Source of the DNA: DASREM01 sp035652095
GTDB taxonomy: Bacteria > Acidobacteriota > Terriglobia > Terriglobales > Acidobacteriaceae
Length of the DNA: 64,000 bases
Assembly (NCBI GenBank): GCA_035652095.1
Contig: DASREM010000055.1
Location: 62,001-126,000 of the forward strand
Direction: 5' to 3'
The position numbers and the translations under genes were made by a program. Shown here piece after piece: positions 37,134 to 44,954 of this stretch. How positions within the stretch are numbered: the first letter of the stretch is position 1; each line of letters opens with the position of its first letter. The notes beneath the pieces are model-generated. The model was not told the origin of the DNA, made no database searches, and was given only the letters and a program-made list of their open reading frames with translations.

Positions 37134-37847
37134 CTATTGCGCTTCAGCTACAACAACGGCAGTGGCCGCAATCGCAGCGGTCTCGGCGCGCAAGATCGTG
37201 CGCCCCAAGGACGCCGATTTCCACCCTGCTTTCTGCAACGCATCCAGCTCCTGCTGCGTCCACCCGCCCTCAGGACCGAAGGCCAGCGTAATCCCCTGTC
37301 CCGGGGCATACGCGTCCATTGCATCCTTGAGAGAGACGGATCCTTCAATCTCGGACAAGACGATGCGCAGGTCGGCGGTAGTATCGAGTATCTGCTGAAG
37401 CCTGAGCGGAGCCGAGACCTCGGGTGGCGCAACCCGCCGGGATTGTTCCGAAGCCTGCTGCGCGATGCGCCGCCATCGCTCCACTCGCTTTTCCGCAGCC
37501 GTGGCCAAGTGAGTCGCTGTTCGCTGTGCAACCAAGGGGATGAAACGACCGACACCGAGTTCGGTGCACTTCTCGATGGCCCACTCCATGCGATCGAATT
37601 TGAAGATGGAAAGGGCCAAGGTGAGGTTTGCAACTGGGACTACGGAAAGCTCCTCGCCCAAGGTGAATTCGACGCGCTGATCTTCGATTTTCGAGACTGT
37701 GCCGCGGCGCACTACGCCGTTTACGGCAACATCGAATTGCTGACCCACTCGGGCCCGCAGGACCCGCGCAAGATGTTCGGCGTGGGCTCCGATCAGGGCA
37801 GCGCGATCTCCGGAACTCTCGTCAGCAATCCAGCGTCGTCGGGTCAT
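37134..37847 (-). CDS. rsmE: 16S rRNA (uracil-1498-N3)-methyltransferase
   Basis: 237 residues, the usual length. It methylates U1498 of 16S rRNA using S-adenosylmethionine. The N-terminal PUA-like part (TRRRWIADESSG, HLARVLRARVGQQFDVAVNG) leads into the SPOUT knot. Its conserved motifs are KFDRMEWAIEKCTELGV, LVAQRT, ITLAFGPEGGWTQQEL and SLGRTILRAETAA. The gene follows dnaJ by 29 bp, a common order (dnaJ-rsmE) in bacteria. Confidence 0.95.
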   Translation of the reverse strand: MTRRRWIADESSGDRAALIGAHAEHLARVLRARVGQQFDVAVNGVVRRGTVSKIEDQRVEFTLGEELSVVPVANLTLALSIFKFDRMEWAIEKCTELGVGRFIPLVAQRTATHLATAAEKRVERWRRIAQQASEQSRRVAPPEVSAPLRLQQILDTTADLRIVLSEIEGSVSLKDAMDAYAPGQGITLAFGPEGGWTQQELDALQKAGWKSASLGRTILRAETAAIAATAVVVAEAQ

Positions 37848-37876
37848 GTTTTAGAAGCGAAACCGGGAGGAGGCGA

Positions 37877-39001
37877 TTACCCGAATATTTCTTTGACTTT
37901 GCTCATCAAGCTCCGGCGTTGCGGCTTGTTCTCGACCGCACTCAAGCCGTCCAGTTCCATCAGCAACTCGCGCTGCCGCTTGCTCAGCTTAGTGGGGGTC
38001 TGCACCCGAACTTCGACAAAAAGGTCGCCCTTCCCGTGGCCATTGAGAATCGGCACGCCCTTGTTGCGGACGCGCAAGGTGGTACCGGATTGCGTGCCTT
38101 CGGGAATCTTCAGGGAGTGATCTCCGTCGAGCGTGGGTACCTTGATTTCGGTCCCGAGCGCAGCCTGAGCGTACGAGATTGGAATCACGCAGTGAAGGTC
38201 ATTGCCTTCCCGTTCAAAGAACGAGTGTTCTCTTACGTGCAGCACGACGTAGAGATCACCGGGAGGGCCGCCGAAAACGCCAGCCTCGCCGAGTCCGGTG
38301 AAGCGAATGCGCGTACCGTCCTCGACTCCTGCGGGCACCTTCGCGTCCACGGTGCGCTGGCGCAGAATCCGGCCTTCCCCCTTGCACTTCGCACAGGGAT
38401 CCGTAATGACGCTGCCGGTACCCTGGCAGGTTGGGCAGGTTCGCGCCATGCTGAAGAAGCCCTGCTGGTAGCGGACCTGGCCACGTCCGGCACAGGAGCG
38501 GCAGGTAACCGGGGCTTTGCCCGCCGCGGCACCAGAGCCCTGGCACTCTTCACAGACTTCGTGGCGGCGCACGTTGACCTTCGCCTCGCTACCGAACACG
38601 GCTTCTTCAAACGAGAGCGTGATGTCTTCCCGGAGGTCGGCACCGCGTTGCGCGCGCGTTCGCCGCCGCCCGCCCGCCCCGAACATTTCTCCGAAGCCGA
38701 ATCCGAGAAAGTCGTTCAGGATCTCGCTGAGATCCACTGCATTGACGTCGAAGCCTCCGGCCGCAGAACCTACAGCCGAATGCCCGAAGCGATCGTAGAG
38801 AGAACGTTTCTCCTCGTCGCAGAGGATGGTGTACGCTTCGGTACACTCCTTGAATTTCTCCTCCGCGTCGGGATTGTTCGGGTTCCGGTCGGGATGATAT
38901 TGCAGCGCGAGCTTGCGATACGCGCTTTTGATTTCCTGCTCGGTAGCTGTGCGTGAAACTCCGAGCACCTCGTAATAATCGCGTTTTACGTTACTGGCCA
39001 G
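37877..39001 (-). CDS. dnaJ: Chaperone DnaJ, apparent CTG (or ATT) start
   Basis: About 374 residues. DnaJ brings unfolded proteins to DnaK and stimulates its ATPase. The J domain has the essential HPD (ALQYHPDRNPNNP). A Gly-rich stretch follows, then four zinc repeats (CEECQGSG, CRSCAGRG, CPTCQGTG, CAKCKGEG) and the peptide-binding C-domain. The usual start KRDYYEVLGV is complete only if translation begins at CTG 39001 (LASNVKRDYYEVLG) or ATT 39004. The only in-frame GTG, at 38968, would cut off helix I of the J domain. An in-frame stop lies a few codons upstream. AAGGA is five bases before the CTG. Confidence 0.92.
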   Translation of the reverse strand: MASNVKRDYYEVLGVSRTATEQEIKSAYRKLALQYHPDRNPNNPDAEEKFKECTEAYTILCDEEKRSLYDRFGHSAVGSAAGGFDVNAVDLSEILNDFLGFGFGEMFGAGGRRRTRAQRGADLREDITLSFEEAVFGSEAKVNVRRHEVCEECQGSGAAAGKAPVTCRSCAGRGQVRYQQGFFSMARTCPTCQGTGSVITDPCAKCKGEGRILRQRTVDAKVPAGVEDGTRIRFTGLGEAGVFGGPPGDLYVVLHVREHSFFEREGNDLHCVIPISYAQAALGTEIKVPTLDGDHSLKIPEGTQSGTTLRVRNKGVPILNGHGKGDLFVEVRVQTPTKLSKRQRELLMELDGLSAVENKPQRRSLMSKVKEIFG

Positions 39002-39040
39002 AATGGTCCTTTTTCCCTTTCAGATTGTATTTCGGAAGAT

Positions 39041-39616
39041 CTAGTGCCGGGGATTCCGTGCCACCTTGACCATGGCCGGACGCAGAAGCCGGTCCTTCAA
39101 CTTGTAGCCACGCTGCAGTTCTTCCAGAACCTCGTGGTCGGGCGATTGGTCAGTATCCACCATCTCGATAGCCTCGTGAAACCGTGGATCAAACGGTTTG
39201 CCTGCCGCGGGGACAGGCTGTACTCCCATCCTCGCCAGCGCATCCTGCAACTGTTTATAGATGAGTTCGACCCCGCTGCGGAATTCGGATTTTTCGGCGC
39301 TGGTTTGCAGGGCGCGCTCAAAACTGTCAAGGATGGGCAGCAAACCCTTGATCGCGTCCGCCATAGCGTATTCCCGGAAGTCCTGCTGCTCGCGAGCGGC
39401 GCGCTTGCGGGCATTATCGAAATCGGCCTGCATGCGTGCCATGCGGTCGAGCAACGTGTCACGCTCAGCCTTGAGTTTCTGCGTTTCTGAATCTGCTTCC
39501 GGCTCTACCGCCTGCTGAGGGATAGGGCTATCCCCTTCGTTGTCGCCTGCCGGCAGTTCGTGTTCCGCGTCCAACTCCCGCGGTTCTACTTCTGATTTTC
39601 CGTTCGTTCTAGCCAT
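39041..39616 (-). CDS. grpE: Nucleotide exchange factor GrpE
   Basis: 191 residues. GrpE releases ADP from DnaK. The N-terminal ~50 residues are acidic and disordered. A long dimer helix follows (SETQKLKAERDTLLDRMARM), then the beta domain with GVELIYKQLQDALARMGVQP, PFDPRFHEAIEMVDTDQS and VLEELQRGYKLKDRLLRPAM, all family hallmarks. It starts five bases after the hrcA stop. No dnaK is in this window. Confidence 0.96.
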   Translation of the reverse strand: MARTNGKSEVEPRELDAEHELPAGDNEGDSPIPQQAVEPEADSETQKLKAERDTLLDRMARMQADFDNARKRAAREQQDFREYAMADAIKGLLPILDSFERALQTSAEKSEFRSGVELIYKQLQDALARMGVQPVPAAGKPFDPRFHEAIEMVDTDQSPDHEVLEELQRGYKLKDRLLRPAMVKVARNPRH

Positions 39617-39621
39617 AATTT

Positions 39622-40662
39622 CTATTCTGATTCGTTTAAAACCTGATCAAAGAGCCGTGCAATGTAAGACACGGCGGTAATGGTGTGCTGGTAATCCATC
39701 CTCGTAGGCCCTATGACTGCGAGCGACCCCATGACTTCATCGCCCACCCGCGCCGGAGCGCCGATCAGGACCAGGTTCCGCATGGACGGAATGGCGTCAT
39801 CGAGGCCAATCACCACGCGGACTGCTTCCTGTTTGGCATCCACATAAGCACCGAGCAACTGCACCACCTTCTGTTTTTCTTCCAGAGTCTGCAGCAGTTC
39901 CTGCAAACGCTCGCGATCTTTCTCACCGGCGACTAAGTTCGCCGCCCCTCCTATGAAGACGGCCTGCAGGGAATCTTCCGAGCCCAGGGCCCCCTGCCGG
40001 TAAAGTTGCTCAACCGAGTTCAACAGGCGGTCGTATTCGCTGCGCTCCTGTTCGATGCGGCGAAGAACCTCGGCGCGCATCGCATCCATGGTCCACCCGC
40101 GAAAATTCTCATTGATGAAGCGTGCCGCGGCGTCCAACTCTGATTGCGGAAGATCCATGCGCAACACGCGGTCGCGAACCACCCCCGAGCGCGTGACTAC
40201 CACGGCCAATACCTTCTGGTCGCCCAGGCGAGAGAAGTAGACGTGCTCCAGGGCATTGCGCGAACCGCCGGTCGCAACAGCCACTCCCACGTTCTTGGAA
40301 ATCAGCGACAGCACGTGCGAGGTCCGCTCCATAAACTCCTGCACGTTGGTAATTCCGTGCATGGAGTCTTGGATGATACTTTGGTCCTGCGGAGAAATCT
40401 GGGCCTTCCCGCTCAACTGCTCCACGTAGTAGCGGTACGCCTCGGCCGTGGGAATGCGGCCGGCAGAGGTGTGCGGCTGCTCCAGCAGGCCGGCATCGGA
40501 AAGATCTGCCATCACATTGCGGATGGTGGCGGGACTCAGCCCCTCGGCATTGGCGCGAGCCAGAGTCCGCGAACCAACAGGTTCCCCGGTAGCGATGAAG
40601 GTTTCTACGATCGCTGTCAGGATGACCCGCTCTCGATCCCCAATGTGTGGCGCGCCCGGCAT
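39622..40662 (-). CDS. hrcA: Heat-shock repressor HrcA
   Basis: 346 residues. HrcA binds the CIRCE operator and represses chaperone genes at normal temperature, helped by GroEL in other species. The N-terminal winged helix is RERVILTAIVETFIATGEPV and SPATIRNVMADLSDAGLLEQ. The middle dimerisation and C-terminal regions (ALEHVYFSRLGDQKVLAVVV, VIGPTRMDYQHTITAVSYIA) are typical. It is the first gene of hrcA-grpE-dnaJ-rsmE. A near-CIRCE element and sigma-70 promoter lie just upstream, consistent with autoregulation. Confidence 0.96.
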   Translation of the reverse strand: MPGAPHIGDRERVILTAIVETFIATGEPVGSRTLARANAEGLSPATIRNVMADLSDAGLLEQPHTSAGRIPTAEAYRYYVEQLSGKAQISPQDQSIIQDSMHGITNVQEFMERTSHVLSLISKNVGVAVATGGSRNALEHVYFSRLGDQKVLAVVVTRSGVVRDRVLRMDLPQSELDAAARFINENFRGWTMDAMRAEVLRRIEQERSEYDRLLNSVEQLYRQGALGSEDSLQAVFIGGAANLVAGEKDRERLQELLQTLEEKQKVVQLLGAYVDAKQEAVRVVIGLDDAIPSMRNLVLIGAPARVGDEVMGSLAVIGPTRMDYQHTITAVSYIARLFDQVLNESE

Positions 40663-40739
40663 GAGCCCCCGTCAACCCGAATCTTAAGTCGCCTAAAATC
40701 AGAGTCTTACATCTAAATTAGTGACAGTGATCCAATTAA

Positions 40740-40768
40740 ATTCTAGGTACCCCCTCCCTCCCTGTCAA
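40740..40768 (-). promoter_or_regulatory. Sigma-70 promoter for the hrcA operon
   Basis: On the minus strand, TTGACA (40763-40768) is followed by a 17-base spacer and TAGAAT (40740-40745), about 78 bases before the hrcA start. Confidence 0.7.
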
Positions 40769-40771
40769 GGC

Positions 40772-40798
40772 TTAGCACTCGGCACTCAAGAATGCTGA
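40772..40798. promoter_or_regulatory. Near-CIRCE operator upstream of hrcA
   Basis: TTAGCACTC, nine bases, GAATGCTGA. The left arm is exact and the right arm has two changes from the CIRCE consensus GAGTGCTAA, with the right N9 spacing. It sits next to the hrcA promoter. Caution: similar TTAGCACT text belongs to repeats at 8507-8653 and 43041. Confidence 0.55.
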
Positions 40799-40840
40799 TT
40801 CTTGACCGCAAAAGCCCCTGGCATGTAGTTTGGCCGAACC

Positions 40841-41986
40841 ATGAGAAAGAAACCCAAAGTGGTGGTGATCGGCGCGGGCGCATTTGGAGGCTGGACCGCC
40901 CTGTCCCTGCTTCAGGCCGGCGCCCAGGTCACATTGATCGATGCCTGGGGGCCGGGCAATTCACGCGCCTCCTCGGGCGGCGAGACACGGGTGATCCGTG
41001 GAACTTATGGGCCCAAATCTCCCTATACCGAGATGACCGCTCGAGCATTTCCACTGTGGAGAAAACACGAGCAGGACTGGAAGCAGCGAATGCTGTATCC
41101 CACCGGAGTTCTCTGGATGGCGGCCAGCGGCGAGGACAGTTTTGAACGGGGGTCCGTCGAAATGCTGCGCGCGGCTCGAATCAGGTATGAAGAACTCTCG
41201 GCCAAACAAGTGAAGAAACGCTGGCCGCAGATCAACCTTGAGGGTGTGAGTTGGGCGATCTACGAACCGGATGGAGGGTTTCTGGCTGCACGCAGCAGTT
41301 GCCAGGTTGTGGCCGATACCTTCCTTGCTCTTGGCGGCGAGTACCGGCAGGCCGCGGTGAATGAACAAGGGTTGGACTCAGACACAGGGAAGAGTCTCAG
41401 CCTGTCGGATGGAACAAAAATCAGCGCGGATTACTATGTGTTCGCGTGCGGGCCCTGGCTGGGCAAGCTGTTTCCGAAAACCATTGGAGATTGGGTGCGG
41501 GCCACCAAGCAGGACGTTTTTTTCTTCGGCGTTCCCGCCGGCGTAACTGGGCTGGATGATTTGAGTTTGCCGGTCTGGGCCGAGCACCGGGACCGATTCC
41601 GCTACGGTATTCCCGGCAACCACGGACGCGGGTTCAAAATCGCCGACGACACGCGTGGAGAGACGTTCGACCCCACGAGCGGCGAGCGCACGGTCAGTGC
41701 GGAAGGGTTGGCGGCGGTCCGCGAGTATCTGTGCATGCGCTTCCCTGCCATGAAGCATGCACCTTTGGTGGAGACACGAGTGTGCCAGTATGAGCAGACA
41801 CCGGATAATCATTTCATTATGGATCGACACCCATCGAATGAAAGGGTGTGGTTGCTGGGAGGAGGTTCGGGGCACGGGTTCAAGCATGGCCCCGTGATAG
41901 GCGAGATGATGCGGGAGTTAGTTCTCGAGAATGGCGAACCCCGGCCATACTTCCGGCTCAGCAGGCTCGACCCGGCTAAGAAATAG
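40841..41986 (+). CDS. Sarcosine oxidase/N-methyltryptophan oxidase-like flavoprotein
   Basis: 381 residues. The N-terminus VVVIGAGAFGGWTALSLLQA is a Rossmann GxGxxG for FAD. Near the C-terminus VCQYEQTPDNHFIMD has the Cys that carries covalently bound FAD in monomeric sarcosine oxidase and MTOX, and GGGSGHGFKHGPVIGE completes the signature. It oxidises secondary amines, making hydrogen peroxide. It is divergent from hrcA and has no obvious partner. Substrate is not predictable; the active-site loops differ from characterised enzymes. Confidence 0.87.
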   Translation: MRKKPKVVVIGAGAFGGWTALSLLQAGAQVTLIDAWGPGNSRASSGGETRVIRGTYGPKSPYTEMTARAFPLWRKHEQDWKQRMLYPTGVLWMAASGEDSFERGSVEMLRAARIRYEELSAKQVKKRWPQINLEGVSWAIYEPDGGFLAARSSCQVVADTFLALGGEYRQAAVNEQGLDSDTGKSLSLSDGTKISADYYVFACGPWLGKLFPKTIGDWVRATKQDVFFFGVPAGVTGLDDLSLPVWAEHRDRFRYGIPGNHGRGFKIADDTRGETFDPTSGERTVSAEGLAAVREYLCMRFPAMKHAPLVETRVCQYEQTPDNHFIMDRHPSNERVWLLGGGSGHGFKHGPVIGEMMRELVLENGEPRPYFRLSRLDPAKK

Positions 41987-42095
41987 AAACCGCAGCCGGA
42001 AAAGAATGGCAGCTGGCGACTCGAAATCCTCAGTCGGCTGAGATGCGCCGGCATTCGAAATGACCTCGATCAAAAGAGGACACGCTGCCAAACCA

Positions 42096-42950
42096 TCACT
42101 GAATCTGAATTACGCCTTGGGACGCGCTGGCATTGATCTCTTCCACTCTCGCAACTACTTTTCCCGCAAAGTCATAGAGCGATTTTGAGAGTGGTGAATC
42201 CTGCCCGGCTAATGCGGCGGGCTTTCCACTGTCGCCCGCTTCGCGAAGCTGGGGATCAATCGGCACCTCGCCCAGATAGGCAACCCCGAATTGTGCGGCG
42301 GTTTTGGAAGCGCCTCCGCGGGAGAAGATGTCGGTCTGGTGGCTGCAATGCGGACAGATGAAGTAGCTCATGTTCTCGACGATGCCGACCAGGTCTACCT
42401 TCATCTGGCGGAACATCTCGATCGCCTTGCGAGCGTCCTGCAAAGAAACGTCGCTCGGCGTTGAGACTACGATGGCGCCGGTCAGCGGCACCGTCTGAAT
42501 CAGCGACAGAGCCACGTCCCCCGTTCCCGGCGGAAGATCGACGACCAGGTAATCCAGCTCTCCCCATACCACGGAACCCAGGAATTGCCGGATGATGGAA
42601 TGCAACATGGGCCCCCGCCAGATCAGCGGCTTATCTCCGGGATTCAGGAAACCCACGGAAATGACCTTCAAGCCGTGCGCCTCAAGCGGGTAAATGCGGT
42701 TGTCGGGGCCGGCCTTCGGTTGTTGGTTCGTGCCCAGCATCAGGGGAACATTGGGCCCGTAAACGTCTGCGTCGAGCAGACCGACTTTGTGGCCAAGCTT
42801 CGTAAGGGCAATCGCCAGGTTCACTGCGAGAGTGGTCTTCCCCACTCCCCCTTTACCCGAACCGACCGCAACGATATTAGCGACTCCGGGAAGGGGCTGG
42901 GGCCCTTGTTGCTGTGGCTGACCGGGATGCTGATGCGCAGGAGAGTTCAA
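42096..42950 (-). CDS. mrp: Mrp/NBP35-type iron-sulfur carrier ATPase
   Basis: 284 residues. A His/Gln/Pro-rich head (HQHPGQPQQQGPQPLP) leads into GSGKGGVGKTTLAVNLAIAL, the deviant Walker A. The chain continues with GLLDADVYGPNVPLML, the switch DYLVVDLPPGTGDVALSLIQ, and the metal pair CPHC in YFICPHCSHQTDIF. The protein carries and delivers 4Fe-4S clusters. The DUF59 domain that starts many bacterial homologues is missing, giving the short archaeal-like form. The His-rich tail is unusual and may hold metal. Confidence 0.93.
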   Translation of the reverse strand: MNSPAHQHPGQPQQQGPQPLPGVANIVAVGSGKGGVGKTTLAVNLAIALTKLGHKVGLLDADVYGPNVPLMLGTNQQPKAGPDNRIYPLEAHGLKVISVGFLNPGDKPLIWRGPMLHSIIRQFLGSVVWGELDYLVVDLPPGTGDVALSLIQTVPLTGAIVVSTPSDVSLQDARKAIEMFRQMKVDLVGIVENMSYFICPHCSHQTDIFSRGGASKTAAQFGVAYLGEVPIDPQLREAGDSGKPAALAGQDSPLSKSLYDFAGKVVARVEEINASASQGVIQIQ

Positions 42951-43040
42951 TGATCACCTTCCAGAACTTAAATTATACAGACGATCTGCATGGGTAGTGG
43001 ACCGCGACGTCGGAGTTCATGCGCCTTGTTGGCCTGGCAC

Positions 43041-43067
43041 TGAGCATTTAGTGATTAGCACTTAGCC
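43041..43067. repeat. Degenerate repeat related to the 8507 unit
   Basis: GAGCATTTAGTGATTAG then CACTTAGCCC resembles the GCATTCAG/GCACTCAG arms at 8507. It lies between mrp and the dehydrogenase gene. Confidence 0.3.
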
Positions 43068-43132
43068 CTTCGAGGTCTTGTTGCAACGACAAAGCATGAT
43101 GGCCAAATGCCACCTGCCAAATGCCGGGCCTT

Positions 43133-43891
43133 TCACACCGCCAAATACCCGCCATCCACCGGGAACGCGGCTCCGGTGACCCAGGACGATTCCTCGCTGG
43201 CGAGATAGACGGCCAAGCCCGCTACATCTTCGGGCACGCCAAGCCGCCCGATCGGATGAACGGCGACGCGTTCTTTCCGCACGGCCACCGGATCCGGCGC
43301 TTTGCTCAAGACCGCGGCGGTGAGATCAGTCTCGATAAACGATGGACATATGGCGTTGACGCGGATGTTTTCGTGTCCGTGGTCAATCGCCATGCACTTG
43401 GTCAAAAGCACGACTGCACCTTTCGAAGGCGCATAGGAAGCACGGTTGCGTGCTCCGTTGATGCCCAGGACCGAAGCCATGTTGATAATCGATCCACCTC
43501 CAGCCCGCCGCATGTAGGGCAACACGGCCGTGGAAAGCAGCCACACGCCCCGGACATTCACGTTGAAGGTTTCATCCCACTGCGCTTCGCTGATCTGCTC
43601 GGCGGTGCCGATGTGAAGAACTCCCGCATTGTTCAGGAGCACGTTGATGGATCCGAAGTGACGCGAAGCATCGTCGAGCACCCGCTCAATATCGGCACGT
43701 CTCGAAACATCGGCGGGAAACACTTTGGCAGGCGACCCGATGTTAGCGGCGACGGCGTCCAAATGCTCCTGGCGCCGACCGACTAGCCCGACACTCGCTC
43801 CCTCGCGCGCAAGCGCCAGCGCACAGGCGCGACCGATTCCCGTGCCGGCGCCTGTCACGATCGCGACTTTTCCATGCAGTCGAGAACTCAT
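43133..43891 (-). CDS. Short-chain dehydrogenase/reductase
   Basis: 252 residues from the ATG at 43891; the longer frame to 44005 lacks homology and crosses into cydB. NAD(P) binding is TGAGTGIGRA near 14-23, the structural NNAG is in VLLNNAGVLHIG, and the active site is S...YAPSK with the catalytic Tyr and Lys. The C-terminus ASEESSWVTGAAFPVDGGYL is typical of classical SDRs. Substrate is unknown. It lies 20 bp after cydB on the same strand, so may be cotranscribed. Confidence 0.9.
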   Translation of the reverse strand: MSSRLHGKVAIVTGAGTGIGRACALALAREGASVGLVGRRQEHLDAVAANIGSPAKVFPADVSRRADIERVLDDASRHFGSINVLLNNAGVLHIGTAEQISEAQWDETFNVNVRGVWLLSTAVLPYMRRAGGGSIINMASVLGINGARNRASYAPSKGAVVLLTKCMAIDHGHENIRVNAICPSFIETDLTAAVLSKAPDPVAVRKERVAVHPIGRLGVPEDVAGLAVYLASEESSWVTGAAFPVDGGYLAV

Positions 43892-43911
43892 CCGCGACAG
43901 TGTACCGGACT

Positions 43912-44952
43912 TCAGTAACCGTGGCCTTCCAGTCGAACTTTTCCGCTGAACATGCGGTAGATAAAAACGAAATAGGCGATGGAGAACGCCGCCCCCAGCG
44001 TCCACCAGGCCAGGCCAACGGCAAGCCCGTGGTGGCCGGCGGCGGTGTTGAAGATCGTGAGGCTATAGGCGGGATCGGTGCTGGCGGGAAGCACTACCGG
44101 ATACAAGGCAAAGGCCGCCCCTACCAGCATGGCTGCGATATACAGCGATGAGGCGATGAAAGCTGTTCTATCTTCAGACTTGGGCGCGGCCCATATGAGG
44201 GCACCCAAGCTGGCTGCCACGATGATCGGAATGAGCAGGCCGATCGGATGTTCCCGGTAATTGTTGATCGTCGCCGGCCGAATGAAGTAAGTAGCGACAA
44301 AAGAGAAACAGGTCAGGAAAAACTGCACCGGCCACAGCATGATGGCGATGGCGCGGGCGCGCGAACTCAAGTCACCCTCGGTTTTGATGGCGATATAGAG
44401 AGCGCCGTGCACGGTCAAAGTCACCAGGGCCACTACTCCAGCCAGAACCGTGTACCAGTCGAGAATGCCGGGATTGGCGCTAACTTTGAAATTGGTCCAG
44501 AGCGCCTCGAAGAAATAGCCGTCGGAGCGCAACGGAACACCACGGATTACGTTTCCGAGCGCAGCCCCAAGGAAAATTGTCAACAGCATGCTGGAAAGGG
44601 AGAACACAACGTCAAAGAAGCCCTGCCAAACCGGATTTTCAATGTGCGCGCGGAATTCGATCCCAATGGCCCGCAGCATGAGCAGCCAGAGCACCATCAT
44701 CAAGGGAAGATAGAACCCGCTGAAACTGGAGGCGTACAACAGCGGGAACGCAAAGTAAAGAGTGCCGCCCGCAGCAAGCAACCATACCTCGTTGCCGTCC
44801 CATACCGGGCCGATGGCGCGCAATACCAGTTGCCGCTCTTTGCCGTTGCGCGCGGCAAACAGGTAGATTACACCGGCGCCGAGATCAAACCCGTCCAGGA
44901 TCACGTATGCGGCGAGCATGAAGGCGACGATGACAAACCAGAGAGTTTCCAT
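43912..44952 (-). CDS. cydB: Cytochrome bd oxidase subunit II
   Basis: 346 residues, about eight transmembrane helices. METLWFVIVAFMLAAYVILD GFDLGAG is the usual CydB opening (helix I plus the conserved GFDLG). VWDGNEVWLLAAGGTLYFAF is the second hallmark. CydB supports the catalytic CydA in the inner membrane. It starts two bases after cydA stops. There is no sign of cydX within the next 100 bases. Confidence 0.96.
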   Translation of the reverse strand: METLWFVIVAFMLAAYVILDGFDLGAGVIYLFAARNGKERQLVLRAIGPVWDGNEVWLLAAGGTLYFAFPLLYASSFSGFYLPLMMVLWLLMLRAIGIEFRAHIENPVWQGFFDVVFSLSSMLLTIFLGAALGNVIRGVPLRSDGYFFEALWTNFKVSANPGILDWYTVLAGVVALVTLTVHGALYIAIKTEGDLSSRARAIAIMLWPVQFFLTCFSFVATYFIRPATINNYREHPIGLLIPIIVAASLGALIWAAPKSEDRTAFIASSLYIAAMLVGAAFALYPVVLPASTDPAYSLTIFNTAAGHHGLAVGLAWWTLGAAFSIAYFVFIYRMFSGKVRLEGHGY

Positions 44953-44954
44953 GT

